DNA of 64,000 nucleotides from Methylococcales bacterium (GTDB lineage: Bacteria > Pseudomonadota > Gammaproteobacteria > Methylococcales > Methylomonadaceae): positions 31,873 through 95,872 of the forward strand of contig JAPLRS010000007.1 in NCBI GenBank assembly GCA_026399015.1, given 5' to 3'. Of this stretch, positions 26,717 to 36,555 are shown in pieces; position 1 is the first letter of the stretch, and each line of letters starts with the position of its first letter. Below the pieces are notes generated by a model, which was not told the origin of the DNA, did not search any database, and saw only the letters and a program-made list of their open reading frames with translations. The position numbers were made by a program, and so were the translations under genes.

Positions 26717-29700
26717 ATGAATATGCCAACTTTAACAACTGCGCTGCAGTTAAAAAGCAAAAAAACTATTTTGCGTAAAGCAATCCAATGCGTCCTTGCT
26801 AGTACTGCACTAGCTAGTGGAATCAGCTATGCTCAATTACTTGACCATGGCCCGTTAAACCCAGTTATAACTTTTCCAGATTGGTACCGTGATACTGAAG
26901 GCTTAGCGTTAACGCCCTGTACATCTTCATCTCAATACTGTTTTCCATTAGCCCCAAACCCAGCTGGTTTTGTAGGCAATATAGGTGATGAAGTATTTTA
27001 TAATCTCGTTGAATTTGTAAATACCACAACAGGCTCAGATTTCCAATATCGCTATATGGGTGCATTAGAAGCCTCTTATTTACCGGGTCCTGCTCCAGTT
27101 CATGGACAAGAAACCGTATTTGCACGTATACGCATCACGTTTAATTTTAATGATCCGAAGAAAAATGGCACATACAAAGTAACTCACCCATTTGGTGTTC
27201 ATACTTTTGAAAATGTCCAAGCCACAGCTAAAACTAACTTAATTGGTAGTCAAGCAGCTAACTTTTTTACAGTAGACGTGCCCTTTGGTCTCGGTTTTGA
27301 AGGAGCCTTAGATGGCCCTATCGGACCTTTTATTAAATGGGATAAAGATTTACCCCTTACAGCTGGACCCGATCCAAAAAACCCAATCCCTGGCGCTGTA
27401 GAAGAATTCGTAGGAGACCCTACATATATTGATCCATTCACGGGTAAAGCTGGTCATACCTTTACCGGAAGTCCTTTTAACACTAACTTTATTCGTATTG
27501 ATGGCCCTGTTGGCTCAAATCTTGATGGTCTGGGCCATGACTTTCTATACGAAAATTTGGGTAATGTAATGGGTCAAAAATGGACAGCACCCATTGCACC
27601 TGGTTTAAAAATTGATTCAGCAGTTAAAACTCGTTCTATAGGAACCGCAGTTGCTGGTAAAAACGGTATTGATGTGTGGGCTTCGTCTGCTCCGCAACAG
27701 GAATTAATAGTAACTGGTGCTGGCATGCCAAGTTTAAAACTATTTGAAAGTACCGATGTTCCTGGTAAATATCATGGGCATATTGAATACCCTGTCAGTA
27801 ATGGTATACCAGAACAAGTTATGGTAACTAATTTAAGCAGTAATCCCGTCGTGAATTCTACAGCGGGATTAATGGATATTGTCGAAATATCGCAAGCCAC
27901 ATATGACACAACACCATCTACACGCAAGTTAACAGTAGTTGCTCATTCTAGCGATGAATTTATTCAACCTAACCTAATTGTACAAGGTGTCCCTGGTGTA
28001 AATGCAGGTGCAATGACATCTGCGCAATGCAACGGATTAACTAAATATTCAGACTCTGACGTCTGCTATGTAACAAACTTAGCTGATGGGGTAGAGCCAC
28101 CTATTAATATTTCAGTATTATCTACTGACTCAGGCTCACATTCAGATCATGTATTACAATTAATTGGTGGTCCTGATAATAGCCCTCAACTGACAAATTT
28201 TATACCAGTAGCCAATGACGTAACATGCAAAGTTACAGTAAGTGGCACCACTTCTTTGACGGTAGACAATTGTAGTAGCGCACTTCCTGCCGCTGGATTA
28301 ATTACACAATTACCTTTAAATAGCACAATAACTCATGTTGCTGGAAGTTCTACTTGGTCTTTTACTCCAACGGCTAATACATTTGTTGCTCCATTATTCG
28401 CACCTGTAAGCATGAAGTATGTGTTGCAAGATACTCCAACTCCTTTGATACCATATCCTCCTGTATCAAATGAAGCAACAATAACTCTAGCTTTTGTGCC
28501 TGCTGCACCAACACTTTCAGCTACAACTAATATTACAAATAATGGGTTCACAGTAAATTGGGGCTCATCTATAGGTGCAACTAGTTATAAGGTTACTGCA
28601 AATGGTGTAACAACAGAAATTTTGAGTACAGTACCTAACGCGTTACCACCAACCACAACTTCTATTAGCGCGCCATCAGGAACTAATACTACGGTGTCTA
28701 TAAATGCTTGTAATGTGAACGGTACTAATTGCTCAACACCATCAATCCTTACTCAATTCACTTTACCTGCTAACCCTGTTATATCGGGCATTACAAATAT
28801 TAATAGTACGGGTATGACTGTGAATTGGGCTGGTGTAACAGGTGCTACTGGCTATAGTTTGCAGTACTCTACTAATGCTGGTACAACTTGGGCTGATGTT
28901 GGCCCAGCTACAGCTACAACTGGCGTCAGATTGTCGACAGCATTAATTGGTTCATCTACTTCTGGAATAATTACTGGTCTAACAACTGGCAATAGCTATA
29001 TGTTTAAATTATTAGCAACGGATCCAGCAGGTAACAGTGGTTATTCAAACCCAAGTACTATTGCAACTACCTCAACTGGTACTCTTAGTATTCCGGCTTT
29101 AACGAGTACGAATATATCAGCAGTAACCACAGATGGATTTACTGTCACATGGCCGGATGTAAGCGGAGCAACTAATTACAATGTAACTGTAAACGGTGTG
29201 ACTACTTCTGTAACAACACCAACTAAAACACTAACAGGCTTAAATCCTGGGTCTAGCAACTCAATTACTGTTGCTGCTTGTAACCAAAGCGGATTAAGTT
29301 GCTCTACTCCTACACCTGCTTTGACACAATGGACACTTGCAAATGCACCAACGCTATTAACTGTGTCTAACCTAACAGATACAACATTAACATTGAGTTG
29401 GACTGGTACTTCTCAAAGTTTTAAAGTTGAAAGAGCAACAAGTGCTGACTTTAAAACTAATCTCGTCACAACTAGCAATATCATTGGTAATAGTACTTCT
29501 GTCAGTGGTTTAAGTGGGAATACCACTTATTACTTCAGAGTGACTGGTGTTAGTACTCTAGGAACGACAACCTTAACTGGCTTATCATCAGAAACGGCAA
29601 TTAAATTGACTTTACCTTCTGCACCGACAGGAACAAAGGGTGTTGATGGAAATAACAAAGACACTGTTATTTCAGCTGGTATAAGTTGGACCTCAATTCA

Positions 29701-29911
29701 GGGGTTAAACTATGACGTAATGTGGGGCTCAGCAGCGCAATTATCAAATGACACCGGCACTATTGAGACTAACGTTACATCAGGTGCTTTAATTACAATG
29801 CCTGGAATAGCAGCTAATACAAGTATCAGCTTGAAAGTTAGGGCTAAAACAGCAACTACTACAAGTGCTTGGTCTAATACTAATCCCCCGATTACAGCTA
29901 AAGCACAATAA
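26717..29911 (+). CDS. Large secreted protein, paralog B, with fibronectin III-like repeats
   Basis: 1064 residues, the longest of the four paralogs. A strong GAGGTGA lies before the ATG. A signal peptide ends at SYA. The family N-terminal region follows (LLDHGPLNP, FPDWYRDTEGLALTPC, NIGDEVFYNLVEF, ALEASYLPGP, GPIGPFIKWD). From about residue 595 it changes to a series of about five fibronectin III-like modules (for example GMTVNWAGVTGATGYSLQYS and TLTLSWTGTSQSFKVERA). The shared C-terminal module of A, C and D is absent. Fn3 repeats suggest adhesion or spacing at the surface. It is probably cotranscribed with A. A strong hairpin ends the unit. Confidence 0.85.
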   Translation: MNMPTLTTALQLKSKKTILRKAIQCVLASTALASGISYAQLLDHGPLNPVITFPDWYRDTEGLALTPCTSSSQYCFPLAPNPAGFVGNIGDEVFYNLVEFVNTTTGSDFQYRYMGALEASYLPGPAPVHGQETVFARIRITFNFNDPKKNGTYKVTHPFGVHTFENVQATAKTNLIGSQAANFFTVDVPFGLGFEGALDGPIGPFIKWDKDLPLTAGPDPKNPIPGAVEEFVGDPTYIDPFTGKAGHTFTGSPFNTNFIRIDGPVGSNLDGLGHDFLYENLGNVMGQKWTAPIAPGLKIDSAVKTRSIGTAVAGKNGIDVWASSAPQQELIVTGAGMPSLKLFESTDVPGKYHGHIEYPVSNGIPEQVMVTNLSSNPVVNSTAGLMDIVEISQATYDTTPSTRKLTVVAHSSDEFIQPNLIVQGVPGVNAGAMTSAQCNGLTKYSDSDVCYVTNLADGVEPPINISVLSTDSGSHSDHVLQLIGGPDNSPQLTNFIPVANDVTCKVTVSGTTSLTVDNCSSALPAAGLITQLPLNSTITHVAGSSTWSFTPTANTFVAPLFAPVSMKYVLQDTPTPLIPYPPVSNEATITLAFVPAAPTLSATTNITNNGFTVNWGSSIGATSYKVTANGVTTEILSTVPNALPPTTTSISAPSGTNTTVSINACNVNGTNCSTPSILTQFTLPANPVISGITNINSTGMTVNWAGVTGATGYSLQYSTNAGTTWADVGPATATTGVRLSTALIGSSTSGIITGLTTGNSYMFKLLATDPAGNSGYSNPSTIATTSTGTLSIPALTSTNISAVTTDGFTVTWPDVSGATNYNVTVNGVTTSVTTPTKTLTGLNPGSSNSITVAACNQSGLSCSTPTPALTQWTLANAPTLLTVSNLTDTTLTLSWTGTSQSFKVERATSADFKTNLVTTSNIIGNSTSVSGLSGNTTYYFRVTGVSTLGTTTLTGLSSETAIKLTLPSAPTGTKGVDGNNKDTVISAGISWTSIQGLNYDVMWGSAAQLSNDTGTIETNVTSGALITMPGIAANTSISLKVRAKTATTTSAWSNTNPPITAKAQ

Positions 29912-29920
29912 ATCGCTTTT

Positions 29921-29958
29921 ATGGGTTGAAATTATATTAATTAATTTCAACCCATTTA
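29921..29958 (+). terminator. Hairpin terminator after paralog B
   Basis: ATGGGTTGAAATTA (29921-29934) pairs perfectly with TAATTTCAACCCAT (29942-29955), a 14-bp stem beginning 10 bp after the stop codon of paralog B. Only a short T stretch follows. Confidence 0.75.
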
Positions 29959-29964
29959 GTTACT

Positions 29965-29980
29965 TCACATAAATATTGTG
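29965..29980 (+). promoter_or_regulatory. Weak candidate box upstream of the 30028 gene
   Basis: TCACATAAATATTGTG has the CACAT left half and N4 spacing of the cluster box, but its right half is disturbed. No -10 lies at the 23-bp spacing; TATAGA at about 29991 is closer. Listed as doubtful. Confidence 0.25.
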
Positions 29981-30027
29981 TTTAATTTGGTATAGACATT
30001 TAAACGCATCAATGTCAAAAAACTATC

Positions 30028-30723
30028 ATGAAACTTCTAACCAAATTAACGCTCGTCTTAGGTTGTACTGGGTTAAGTATCTATGCACAAGCCGCACCTA
30101 AAGCAATTACTGCAATGGCTAGCCCGGCTACAACCTACTCATTTTTTACTGTTAATACCAGTAAAATACCTAACGGCAGTACATTTGCAAGCATCCAAGC
30201 AAGCTTACAAGCCCAATTGGATTTAAATTCGCCAAAATTAACCGCTTGTTGGGTCACTGGCGATGCAAATAGAACCGCCATAAATTGTGGGAATGGTGCT
30301 ATGCAACTAGAGACTAATGAGGCATATACATACAATATTGGCACTAGTATTGCCCCCTACCCTTTACCCACTAAAGAGTTAAAAGCGGCAATTTTAGAGT
30401 CACAAGTTTCTAATTTTATATCCTCTGTACTTGGTACAGCAGGAGATTTAACAGGTAGAGTAGTTAACATACATTTTAAACAACGAGTTGCACAATTTGG
30501 CATGATAGTTGACTCTGGACAAGCAAATGCACCCTCTATAACTGGTTTGCAATTTGTTATTAACCATCAAACGGTGCCTGTGCAATCTTTAACGGGAGGT
30601 GCGCCCAATTTTGTAGGTATAGAAGATAAAGCCGGCTTTACTGATTTAACGATTATCGCCTCTGGATCTAGTCGTGCATGGGTAGCGGATCAATTAGCAT
30701 TTGTACCATTGTCTGCGTTCTAG
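30028..30723 (+). CDS. Secreted protein of unknown function
   Basis: 231 residues with a signal peptide (LTLVLGCTGLSIYAQAAP). I do not recognise the family. The mature part has two cysteines (TACWVTG and AINCGNG) that could form a disulfide, and a C-terminal beta-rich segment (SITGLQFVINHQTVPVQSL, then FVGIEDKAGFTDLTIIASG). This has the look of the beta-sandwich domains in secreted PEP-CTERM-type proteins, but no sorting tail is present. It sits 10 bp before the HAF-repeat gene and is very likely in the same transcript. Confidence 0.75.
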   Translation: MKLLTKLTLVLGCTGLSIYAQAAPKAITAMASPATTYSFFTVNTSKIPNGSTFASIQASLQAQLDLNSPKLTACWVTGDANRTAINCGNGAMQLETNEAYTYNIGTSIAPYPLPTKELKAAILESQVSNFISSVLGTAGDLTGRVVNIHFKQRVAQFGMIVDSGQANAPSITGLQFVINHQTVPVQSLTGGAPNFVGIEDKAGFTDLTIIASGSSRAWVADQLAFVPLSAF

Positions 30724-30733
30724 GGATAAGATT

Positions 30734-32905
30734 ATGAATTATAAAATAACGCGTCAACATTTATTAAGTATCGCCTATTTGGGCGCTTGCATTCCGTTTG
30801 CAACCGCTGAAGCTGTACCCCAATATACTGTAACTGATCTAGGGAGTTTAGGTGGGACGTATAGTGTTGGCTTAAGTGTTAATAACAGTGGGATAGCTAG
30901 TGGTTTTTCTCACTTAGTTGATAACAGCTCACAACATGCGTTAATAGGCCAAGGTTTAACTGCTGCTCAAGATTTAACGGGCTTAACCGGAAATTTTAGT
31001 GAGGCTTATGGCATTAACAATTTAGGGCAAGCAGTAGGTTCTGCTACTTTGTTAGGCGATGCTATTTATCATGCTTTTAAATGGGATGGCGGTGCAACAC
31101 CACCGTTAGTAAAACTAAAGGATTTGAGTGCGTTAACAGCCACTCCAGCGTCGACAAATAGTCGCGCATTTGATATTAATGATTCGGGTACTGCCGTAGG
31201 TTTTTCTGCGACTGCAGCCGGCACCGAACATGCTGTGTCATGGCAAGCAACTGGCACAATTAAAGATTTAGGAACTTTGGATGGTACGGGTAATAGTCAG
31301 GCAACGGCTATTAATGCATCGGGTCTTATTGCTGGTTTTTCCTCGTTAACGGGTAATAAAGCCACGCATGCAGTGTTATGGAATGGCACAGCATTAACTG
31401 ACTTAGGTACATTAGGTGGTACCCACAGTGCCGCCTATGATGTTAATGCCTTAGGTGATGTCGTAGGCTCTGCTTCAATAGCCTTAGACTCTGAGCAGCA
31501 TGCCTTTTTATGGCAAGCAAATGCCGTCACTAAAATGAAAGACCTGGGTACTTTAGGTGGCACATTTAGTGAAGCTAGAGGGATTAGTAGTACGGGTGAT
31601 GTGGTGGGTTATACTTTTACGGCTAATAATGCTGCTCAAAAAGCCTTTCTCTGGCAAACCGGCTCTGTTGGTGTTAAAGATTTAAATACTTTACTAGAAC
31701 CTGTTACAGGTGCGGGCTGGACTTTATTAGAAGCCACTTCAATTAGTGAAGATGGCAATTATATTGCTGGCGTGGGTCAGTTTAATGGTGAAAGACATGC
31801 GTTTTTATTAAAAACCTTTGTACCTGATACTACCCCACCTGTTATTACAGTCAGTATTGCCCCTGTTGCACCCAATGCAACTGGTTGGTATACCGTCTCT
31901 CCTGCAGTTACTTGGAGTGTAACGGATGCACAATCGGCTATTACGACTAAAGTAGGTTGTGTTAATAACCCTGCGGTGGCTAATACCACGGCTTTAGGTA
32001 CTACCTTATCATGCTCGGCCATCAGTGCCGGTGGAGCAGCACCTACAGTGACCACTGCCGCAATCAAAGTGGATACAACTTTACCTGTGATCAGCTCACC
32101 AATCTTAAGCGCTGCTTTGGTACCTGCGCCTAATGCGCTAAGTACAGTTGTTTCTGCAACCAGCGCTGCTGGCGCTATCGCTACTTACACAGTGCCAACG
32201 GCAACGGATACTGGCTCTGGTTTATCAGCAGCTGGGGTAACGTGTACACCCGCCTCTGGTGCTACCTTTGCAATAGGCACTACAACAGTTACTTGTAATG
32301 CAACCGATGTAGCCGGTAATAAAGCTACTTCAAGTTTAGCGGTAACTGTAGCGGATACGACTGCACCAGTATTTACTAGCTGCCCAGCTACTGTTACCTT
32401 AACAAAAGGTCAGACATTAGCATTGCCTACAGCGACTGATAATGTATCTATACCCGTGGTAACTGGCACAACTGCAAACGTTAATTTTTTAACTATCAAT
32501 GCCGCTAACCTTGCAACAACCGCGAGTTTACCTGTAGGTAATACCGTTGTAACTTGGAAAGCAGCAGATGCCGCAGGCTTAAGCGCAAGTTGTACTCAAA
32601 GCGTGCAAGTGATTGCTCCGGTGGTTGAAAGAGTGTTAGTGACTAAAGCCCAATGTACACGTGCTACTAATCAATGGTCTATTCAAGGCACTAGCAGTTT
32701 GGCTACAACAAACGCAGTACAGTTATATGCTACTGCTACAGTGCCAACTAATTTAACTACCAGCAAAATAGGTGCAGCTGTCGCTGTGACTAAAGGCGCC
32801 TGGTTATTAAATTCAGCCGCCAACGCAGCAACATGTACTTCTGCGATTAGCTTAAAAACAACTGCAGGTACTGTGTTAAATAATATCGCAGTTACCCTAA
32901 AGTAA
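30734..32905 (+). CDS. Secreted HAF-repeat protein with HYR-like and cluster C-terminal modules
   Basis: 723 residues from the ATG at 30734 (GGGATAAG upstream; an in-frame earlier start at 30701 lies inside the previous gene and would add residues before the signal peptide). The first half consists of HAF repeats (YTVTDLGSLGGTYSVG, LTDLGTLGGTHSAAYDVN and similar), predicted to form a beta-propeller-like extracellular domain. Then come Ig/HYR-like modules (DTTPPVITVSIAP, VTCNATDVAGNKATS). The last 90 residues (ERVLVTKAQCTRATNQWSIQ to NNIAVTLK) resemble the terminal module of paralogs A, C and D, which ties it to that family. No catalytic motif is seen. Confidence 0.85.
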   Translation: MNYKITRQHLLSIAYLGACIPFATAEAVPQYTVTDLGSLGGTYSVGLSVNNSGIASGFSHLVDNSSQHALIGQGLTAAQDLTGLTGNFSEAYGINNLGQAVGSATLLGDAIYHAFKWDGGATPPLVKLKDLSALTATPASTNSRAFDINDSGTAVGFSATAAGTEHAVSWQATGTIKDLGTLDGTGNSQATAINASGLIAGFSSLTGNKATHAVLWNGTALTDLGTLGGTHSAAYDVNALGDVVGSASIALDSEQHAFLWQANAVTKMKDLGTLGGTFSEARGISSTGDVVGYTFTANNAAQKAFLWQTGSVGVKDLNTLLEPVTGAGWTLLEATSISEDGNYIAGVGQFNGERHAFLLKTFVPDTTPPVITVSIAPVAPNATGWYTVSPAVTWSVTDAQSAITTKVGCVNNPAVANTTALGTTLSCSAISAGGAAPTVTTAAIKVDTTLPVISSPILSAALVPAPNALSTVVSATSAAGAIATYTVPTATDTGSGLSAAGVTCTPASGATFAIGTTTVTCNATDVAGNKATSSLAVTVADTTAPVFTSCPATVTLTKGQTLALPTATDNVSIPVVTGTTANVNFLTINAANLATTASLPVGNTVVTWKAADAAGLSASCTQSVQVIAPVVERVLVTKAQCTRATNQWSIQGTSSLATTNAVQLYATATVPTNLTTSKIGAAVAVTKGAWLLNSAANAATCTSAISLKTTAGTVLNNIAVTLK

Positions 32906-32937
32906 CGGCAAGACGACAACGTAGAGAGTTTAGTTTT

Positions 32938-32987
32938 AAGTTGTTAGTTGTTAGTTGTTAGTTTTAACTGTTAATTGTTAGTTGTAA
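32938..32987. repeat. Low-complexity 7-bp repeat (TTGTTAG)n
   Basis: Three clean TTGTTAG units are followed by degenerate ones (TTAACTGTTAATTGTTAG). It is a simple-sequence tract just after the HAF gene. Confidence 0.7.
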
Positions 32988-32991
32988 ACTT

Positions 32992-33027
32992 TAAACGATA
33001 CCCAGATAAGTTTCTGGGTATCGTTTT
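32992..33027 (+). terminator. Rho-independent terminator after HAF-repeat gene
   Basis: AAACGATACCCAGA pairs with TCTGGGTATCGTTT around a short loop (14-bp stem), followed by T. It ends the 30028-32905 transcript. Confidence 0.85.
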
Positions 33028-33034
33028 AAAGCCA

Positions 33035-33100
33035 ACTACCCCAACCCCGCCTCAAGAAATCTCACCACTATAGGTATAGAATGCTGCCGCTAGGCGCATC
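33035..33100. repeat. Dispersed repeat, copy 2
   Basis: Begins ACTACCCCAACCCCGCC and ends ATGCTGCCGCTAGGCGCATC. Both ends match copy 1 at 17455-17514; the middle differs and is 6 bp longer. Confidence 0.6.
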
Positions 33101-33242
33101 TTAATTCAAGCTCAAAGCCCCAAATACAACTTATTACTTCAGAACATACGCAGTAACACCTGTTGGCAATAGTTTAATTTCAGAAACCACCAGTGCAACA
33201 ACAGTCCTAACTGCGCCTTATTGTAAAAATATATTAACAAAC

Positions 33243-33287
33243 CTACATGATCATGTAGTTATCTTTGAATGTTAATTTATTTATTAT
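33243..33287 (+). promoter_or_regulatory. Palindromic box and promoter of paralog C
   Basis: CTACATGATCATGTAG (33243-33258) is fully symmetric. TATTAT (33282-33287) starts 23 bp later, giving a leader of about 47 bases before the ATG at 33341. Confidence 0.7.
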
Positions 33288-33340
33288 AGCCCTAAGTTCA
33301 ACAGGGCTTTACTTTTGAATATTACTTTAAAGAAACTATT

Positions 33341-35620
33341 ATGAACATGAATACTAATATTAAACTACGACGTTCCATCCAGATGGTTTTGGCAGGTTCT
33401 ATGTGTCTAACTGGCGTGGCTAACGCAGTATTACTTGATCATGGCCCTGCTGATCCACTTCTAACTTGGCCATCTTGGTATCGTGATAACAATGGCTTAG
33501 CACTGGGGTTGTGTCAATCAGCCTCAACCATGTGCTTACCAACTGTAGCAGATGTTACTGGATTTGCCGGCAACGTCGGCCCAGAAATGTTTTATAACGC
33601 GGTGCAATTTAAAGGCTTAAATACCGGTTCAGATTTTCAATACAACTATCTAGCTGGCCTAGAAGCATCTTATTTACCTGTTGGAAAACCGGTACACGGC
33701 ACGGAGTTTGTGTTTGCACGGGTTAGAATTTCTTTTAACTTCACTGATTCTAAAAAGAACGGCACCTATAAAGTTATCCATCCTTTTGGGGTTGAAGTCT
33801 TTGAAAATGTCCAAGCCACTGCGACTACTAACGTGGCGGGGGCAAAAGCTGCGACCTTTTACACCGTTGATGTCCCATTAGGGCCAGTTATGAATTTTAA
33901 AGGCGCCCTAACCGGTCCAATCGGACCTTTTATCACATGGGATAATATGCCCGCAAATGGTTTCACTGGCCCCATTGCAGGTGAAAAATTCGTGGGCGAC
34001 CCAACTCTGTTGCATACTTTTACAGGTAGCCCTTTTAATACTAATTTTTTACGCATCGAAGGTCCTGTAGGGTCCAATTTAGACGGACTTGGTCACAATT
34101 TTATTGAAGTGAGTCAAGGTAATGTAGTTGGGCAACTTTGGACTGCTCCTATTGCTCAAGATTTAAGTATTGATCAAGCTACCGTTTCTAGTAGTGGCAC
34201 CACTCATACTGTTGATGTGTGGGCAACTTCATCTACTAACCAAAAATTATTTTTAACGGGTACAAATGTTCCTAGTTTAGAACTTCACCCTAGTGGTGCT
34301 GTGGCAGGTAAATATCATGGACATGTGGAATACCCAAGTAACATTAGTTTACCCAATTCAATCACTATAACTAATGTAACCAGTAATCCTGTGGTGAGTA
34401 AAACTATTGGCCTTACAGATGTAGTTTCAATAAGCAAAGCATCCTACGACTCCAATACAGGCATTATTGTCTTAAAAGCAAAATCTAATGATGAGATTAC
34501 GCAACCGACTTTAAAAGTTGAAGGTATTCCAGGTTTATCGGCTACAAATAGTTTAATGTCACAAACTGCATGTACAGCAATGGGGATTACTCCTATCGCG
34601 AATGAAGTGTGCTTTAACTACACGCTACCTCTTCAATACGAAGTGCCTGATAAAGTTTCCGTTATCTCCACTAAGTCAGGTAATCATGCTGAACAATTTG
34701 TAGAGATTTTAGGTAACCCACAACAAGCATTAAATAGACCAAAAGCCAGCAGTTTTACTGGTATATCAGGCTTTACTGTTAATACTAATGGTGTAACACC
34801 TCTATTAAACGCAGGTGTTAGCTTGCCTATAGGAGCTTATATCATTCAACAACCCGATAGCGGTACAGTAAATTTAAATGCTACTAATCAATGGATATTT
34901 ACGGCTAATGCCGGCACGACTGCGGGTATTGATAGCTTAGAGTATGTGATTCAAGATGCCAATCTTGGGGTATCTGATATTGCTATAGCTGAGCTTAATA
35001 AAACATTTAGCCCTAGTCCTGCAATTGCAAAAGCTGATCAATTTGCAGTATCAAGCCTTACGGCCACTACAACCAAGTTAGCTGTGCTCAAAAATGACAC
35101 AACAGCATCTGCAAATAGTGCTGATAGTATTTCTAACGGCAGTGTTTTTATAGTTACTAAACCCACTAAAGGCAACGCAGTTGCTAATGCCGATGGCACA
35201 GTTAGTTACACACCCATCAAAAAGAATACAAGTATTGCCGATAGTTTTACCTATAACGTTAAAACCAGTTCTGGAAAAGTATCTAACACGGCAACTGTTC
35301 AGGTTCAGCAATTTTCTAGCGCAGAATCAGTCGCCATTACCCCTAAATATACAATTGCATCTCATCGCTGGGTAATTACAGGCACCACTAATTGGTTCGG
35401 CGCTACTTTGGCTCAAACACAAGTAACTTGTTGGATAGGTTCTGCTACAGCACCAACTTCTAGCACTTTAATCGGTAGCACTATTGTGACTGCAACCGGC
35501 GCCTTTACAGTTGATACACTTGGCGGCTCCTCACCTGTTGTTAATGGGGTGAATAATACAGCTATGAAATGTGCAACTACTAATGGCGGTATTGCAGCGG
35601 GTATAACCAACATTAAATAG
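33341..35620 (+). CDS. Large secreted protein, paralog C (LDHGP/WYRD family)
   Basis: 759 residues. Signal peptide up to GVANA, then LLDHGPADP, WPSWYRDNNGLALGLC, NVGPEMFYNAVQF, GLEASYLPVG, ARVRISFNFTD, HPFGVEVFENVQ and GPIGPFITWD. Further on come two Ig/cadherin-like modules (GIDSLEYVIQDANL and IADSFTYNVKTSSG, the latter preceded by AVLKNDTT) and the shared terminal module (AESVAITPKYTIASHRWVIT to AAGITNIK). It is most similar to paralog D over the whole length and over the promoter, so the two come from a recent duplication. Function is unknown; it is probably extracellular. Confidence 0.85.
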   Translation: MNMNTNIKLRRSIQMVLAGSMCLTGVANAVLLDHGPADPLLTWPSWYRDNNGLALGLCQSASTMCLPTVADVTGFAGNVGPEMFYNAVQFKGLNTGSDFQYNYLAGLEASYLPVGKPVHGTEFVFARVRISFNFTDSKKNGTYKVIHPFGVEVFENVQATATTNVAGAKAATFYTVDVPLGPVMNFKGALTGPIGPFITWDNMPANGFTGPIAGEKFVGDPTLLHTFTGSPFNTNFLRIEGPVGSNLDGLGHNFIEVSQGNVVGQLWTAPIAQDLSIDQATVSSSGTTHTVDVWATSSTNQKLFLTGTNVPSLELHPSGAVAGKYHGHVEYPSNISLPNSITITNVTSNPVVSKTIGLTDVVSISKASYDSNTGIIVLKAKSNDEITQPTLKVEGIPGLSATNSLMSQTACTAMGITPIANEVCFNYTLPLQYEVPDKVSVISTKSGNHAEQFVEILGNPQQALNRPKASSFTGISGFTVNTNGVTPLLNAGVSLPIGAYIIQQPDSGTVNLNATNQWIFTANAGTTAGIDSLEYVIQDANLGVSDIAIAELNKTFSPSPAIAKADQFAVSSLTATTTKLAVLKNDTTASANSADSISNGSVFIVTKPTKGNAVANADGTVSYTPIKKNTSIADSFTYNVKTSSGKVSNTATVQVQQFSSAESVAITPKYTIASHRWVITGTTNWFGATLAQTQVTCWIGSATAPTSSTLIGSTIVTATGAFTVDTLGGSSPVVNGVNNTAMKCATTNGGIAAGITNIK

Positions 35621-35779
35621 TTTTATTACCGTAATATTTCAAATATGCGTTATTCTATCTGATGATTTTAACGCACTGATACTCTTATTTTTGAGCGGTT
35701 ATTCAATAATGTATAGTGTAATTTGAATATTCTGAACTGAAGACACTTTTATCCATGGTTAAATTTGATAAGGTTAATA

Positions 35780-36442
35780 ATGCAAAATAGTCTTTGCGCG
35801 ATAGGTTTATTTTGCTGTTTATTATCACCCACTCAAGCAGCTATTGTTAATTACAATGGAGATATTACATATCATAATGATATTGTTAGAGTTGATTTTA
35901 TAGTGAATAATATTTCTAATTTAACAATATTTACTGATTCTAGAGGTCTATCAAATACCGCTATAAATAGTTACAATTTTGATCCTTATCTTACTTTGTG
36001 GGATGGAAATGGAAATTTTATAGCTGAAAATGATGATATTGATTTCTCTGCTTTCAATTATGACTCTAGCTTATCTATTGCAAATTTAAGTCCTGGCAAT
36101 TATTTCTTTACTGTGACAGCGTCCGTGAATGCTGCTAATACAACTAATTATAGTGAAGGCTTTCATTTCGATATGGGATCACCCATTACTATAGGTAGCT
36201 GGAATCAAGATTTGAATCCAAATGATCCAATTGTGTCCCAATCTCCTGCAAATCAATTCGTAACATCAACCATTGATCCGCAAACACAATCCGTGATTTC
36301 TGCAACTATTAATCATTTGGGCGCTCATTGGAGTGCAAATCTCGACCTTACAACTGTTGCAGCCATTCCCTTACCTGCGTCAATCTGGTTATTTGCTTCT
36401 GCTATTGCTGGTTATTTAATATCAAAAAAAAGAAATAATTAA
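35780..36442 (+). CDS. Exported protein with VPLPA/PEP-CTERM-like sorting tail, DVUA0089-like
   Basis: 220 residues from the ATG at 35780 (AAGG upstream; a TTG at 35765 is an alternative). The signal peptide ends SPTQAA. The body shows DPYLTLWDGNGNFIAENDD and LSPGNYFFTVTAS, the pattern of the DVUA0089/PEP-CTERM pre-peptidase-like family. The C-terminus IPLPASIWLFASAIAGYLIS followed by KKRNN is the tripartite exosortase signal: PLPA motif, hydrophobic helix, basic end. It implies an exosortase elsewhere in the genome. It lies between paralogs C and D without a box of its own. Confidence 0.85.
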   Translation: MQNSLCAIGLFCCLLSPTQAAIVNYNGDITYHNDIVRVDFIVNNISNLTIFTDSRGLSNTAINSYNFDPYLTLWDGNGNFIAENDDIDFSAFNYDSSLSIANLSPGNYFFTVTASVNAANTTNYSEGFHFDMGSPITIGSWNQDLNPNDPIVSQSPANQFVTSTIDPQTQSVISATINHLGAHWSANLDLTTVAAIPLPASIWLFASAIAGYLISKKRNN

Positions 36443-36457
36443 AATAAATTACTAAAC

Positions 36458-36502
36458 CTACATGATTATGTAGTTATCTTTAAATGTTAATGTATTTAAG
36501 AT
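36458..36502 (+). promoter_or_regulatory. Palindromic box and promoter of paralog D
   Basis: CTACATGATTATGTAG (36458-36473); TAAGAT (36497-36502) starts 23 bp later. The whole region to the ATG closely resembles that of paralog C, including a CCTAAGTTCAACAGGG hairpin, so it is a duplicate and not independent evidence for the box. Confidence 0.65.
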
Positions 36503-36555
36503 AGACCTAAGTTCAACAGGGCTAAATTCTTAGATATTACTTTAAAGAAACTATT

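Larger units (their letters stand above)
32906..33340. other. Gene-free gap before paralog C
   Basis: 435 bp. In order it holds a low-complexity stretch of TTGTTAG-type repeats (about 32938-32987), a terminator, the second copy of the dispersed repeat (33035-33100), about 140 bp without recognisable features, and the box and promoter of paralog C. Confidence 0.75.
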
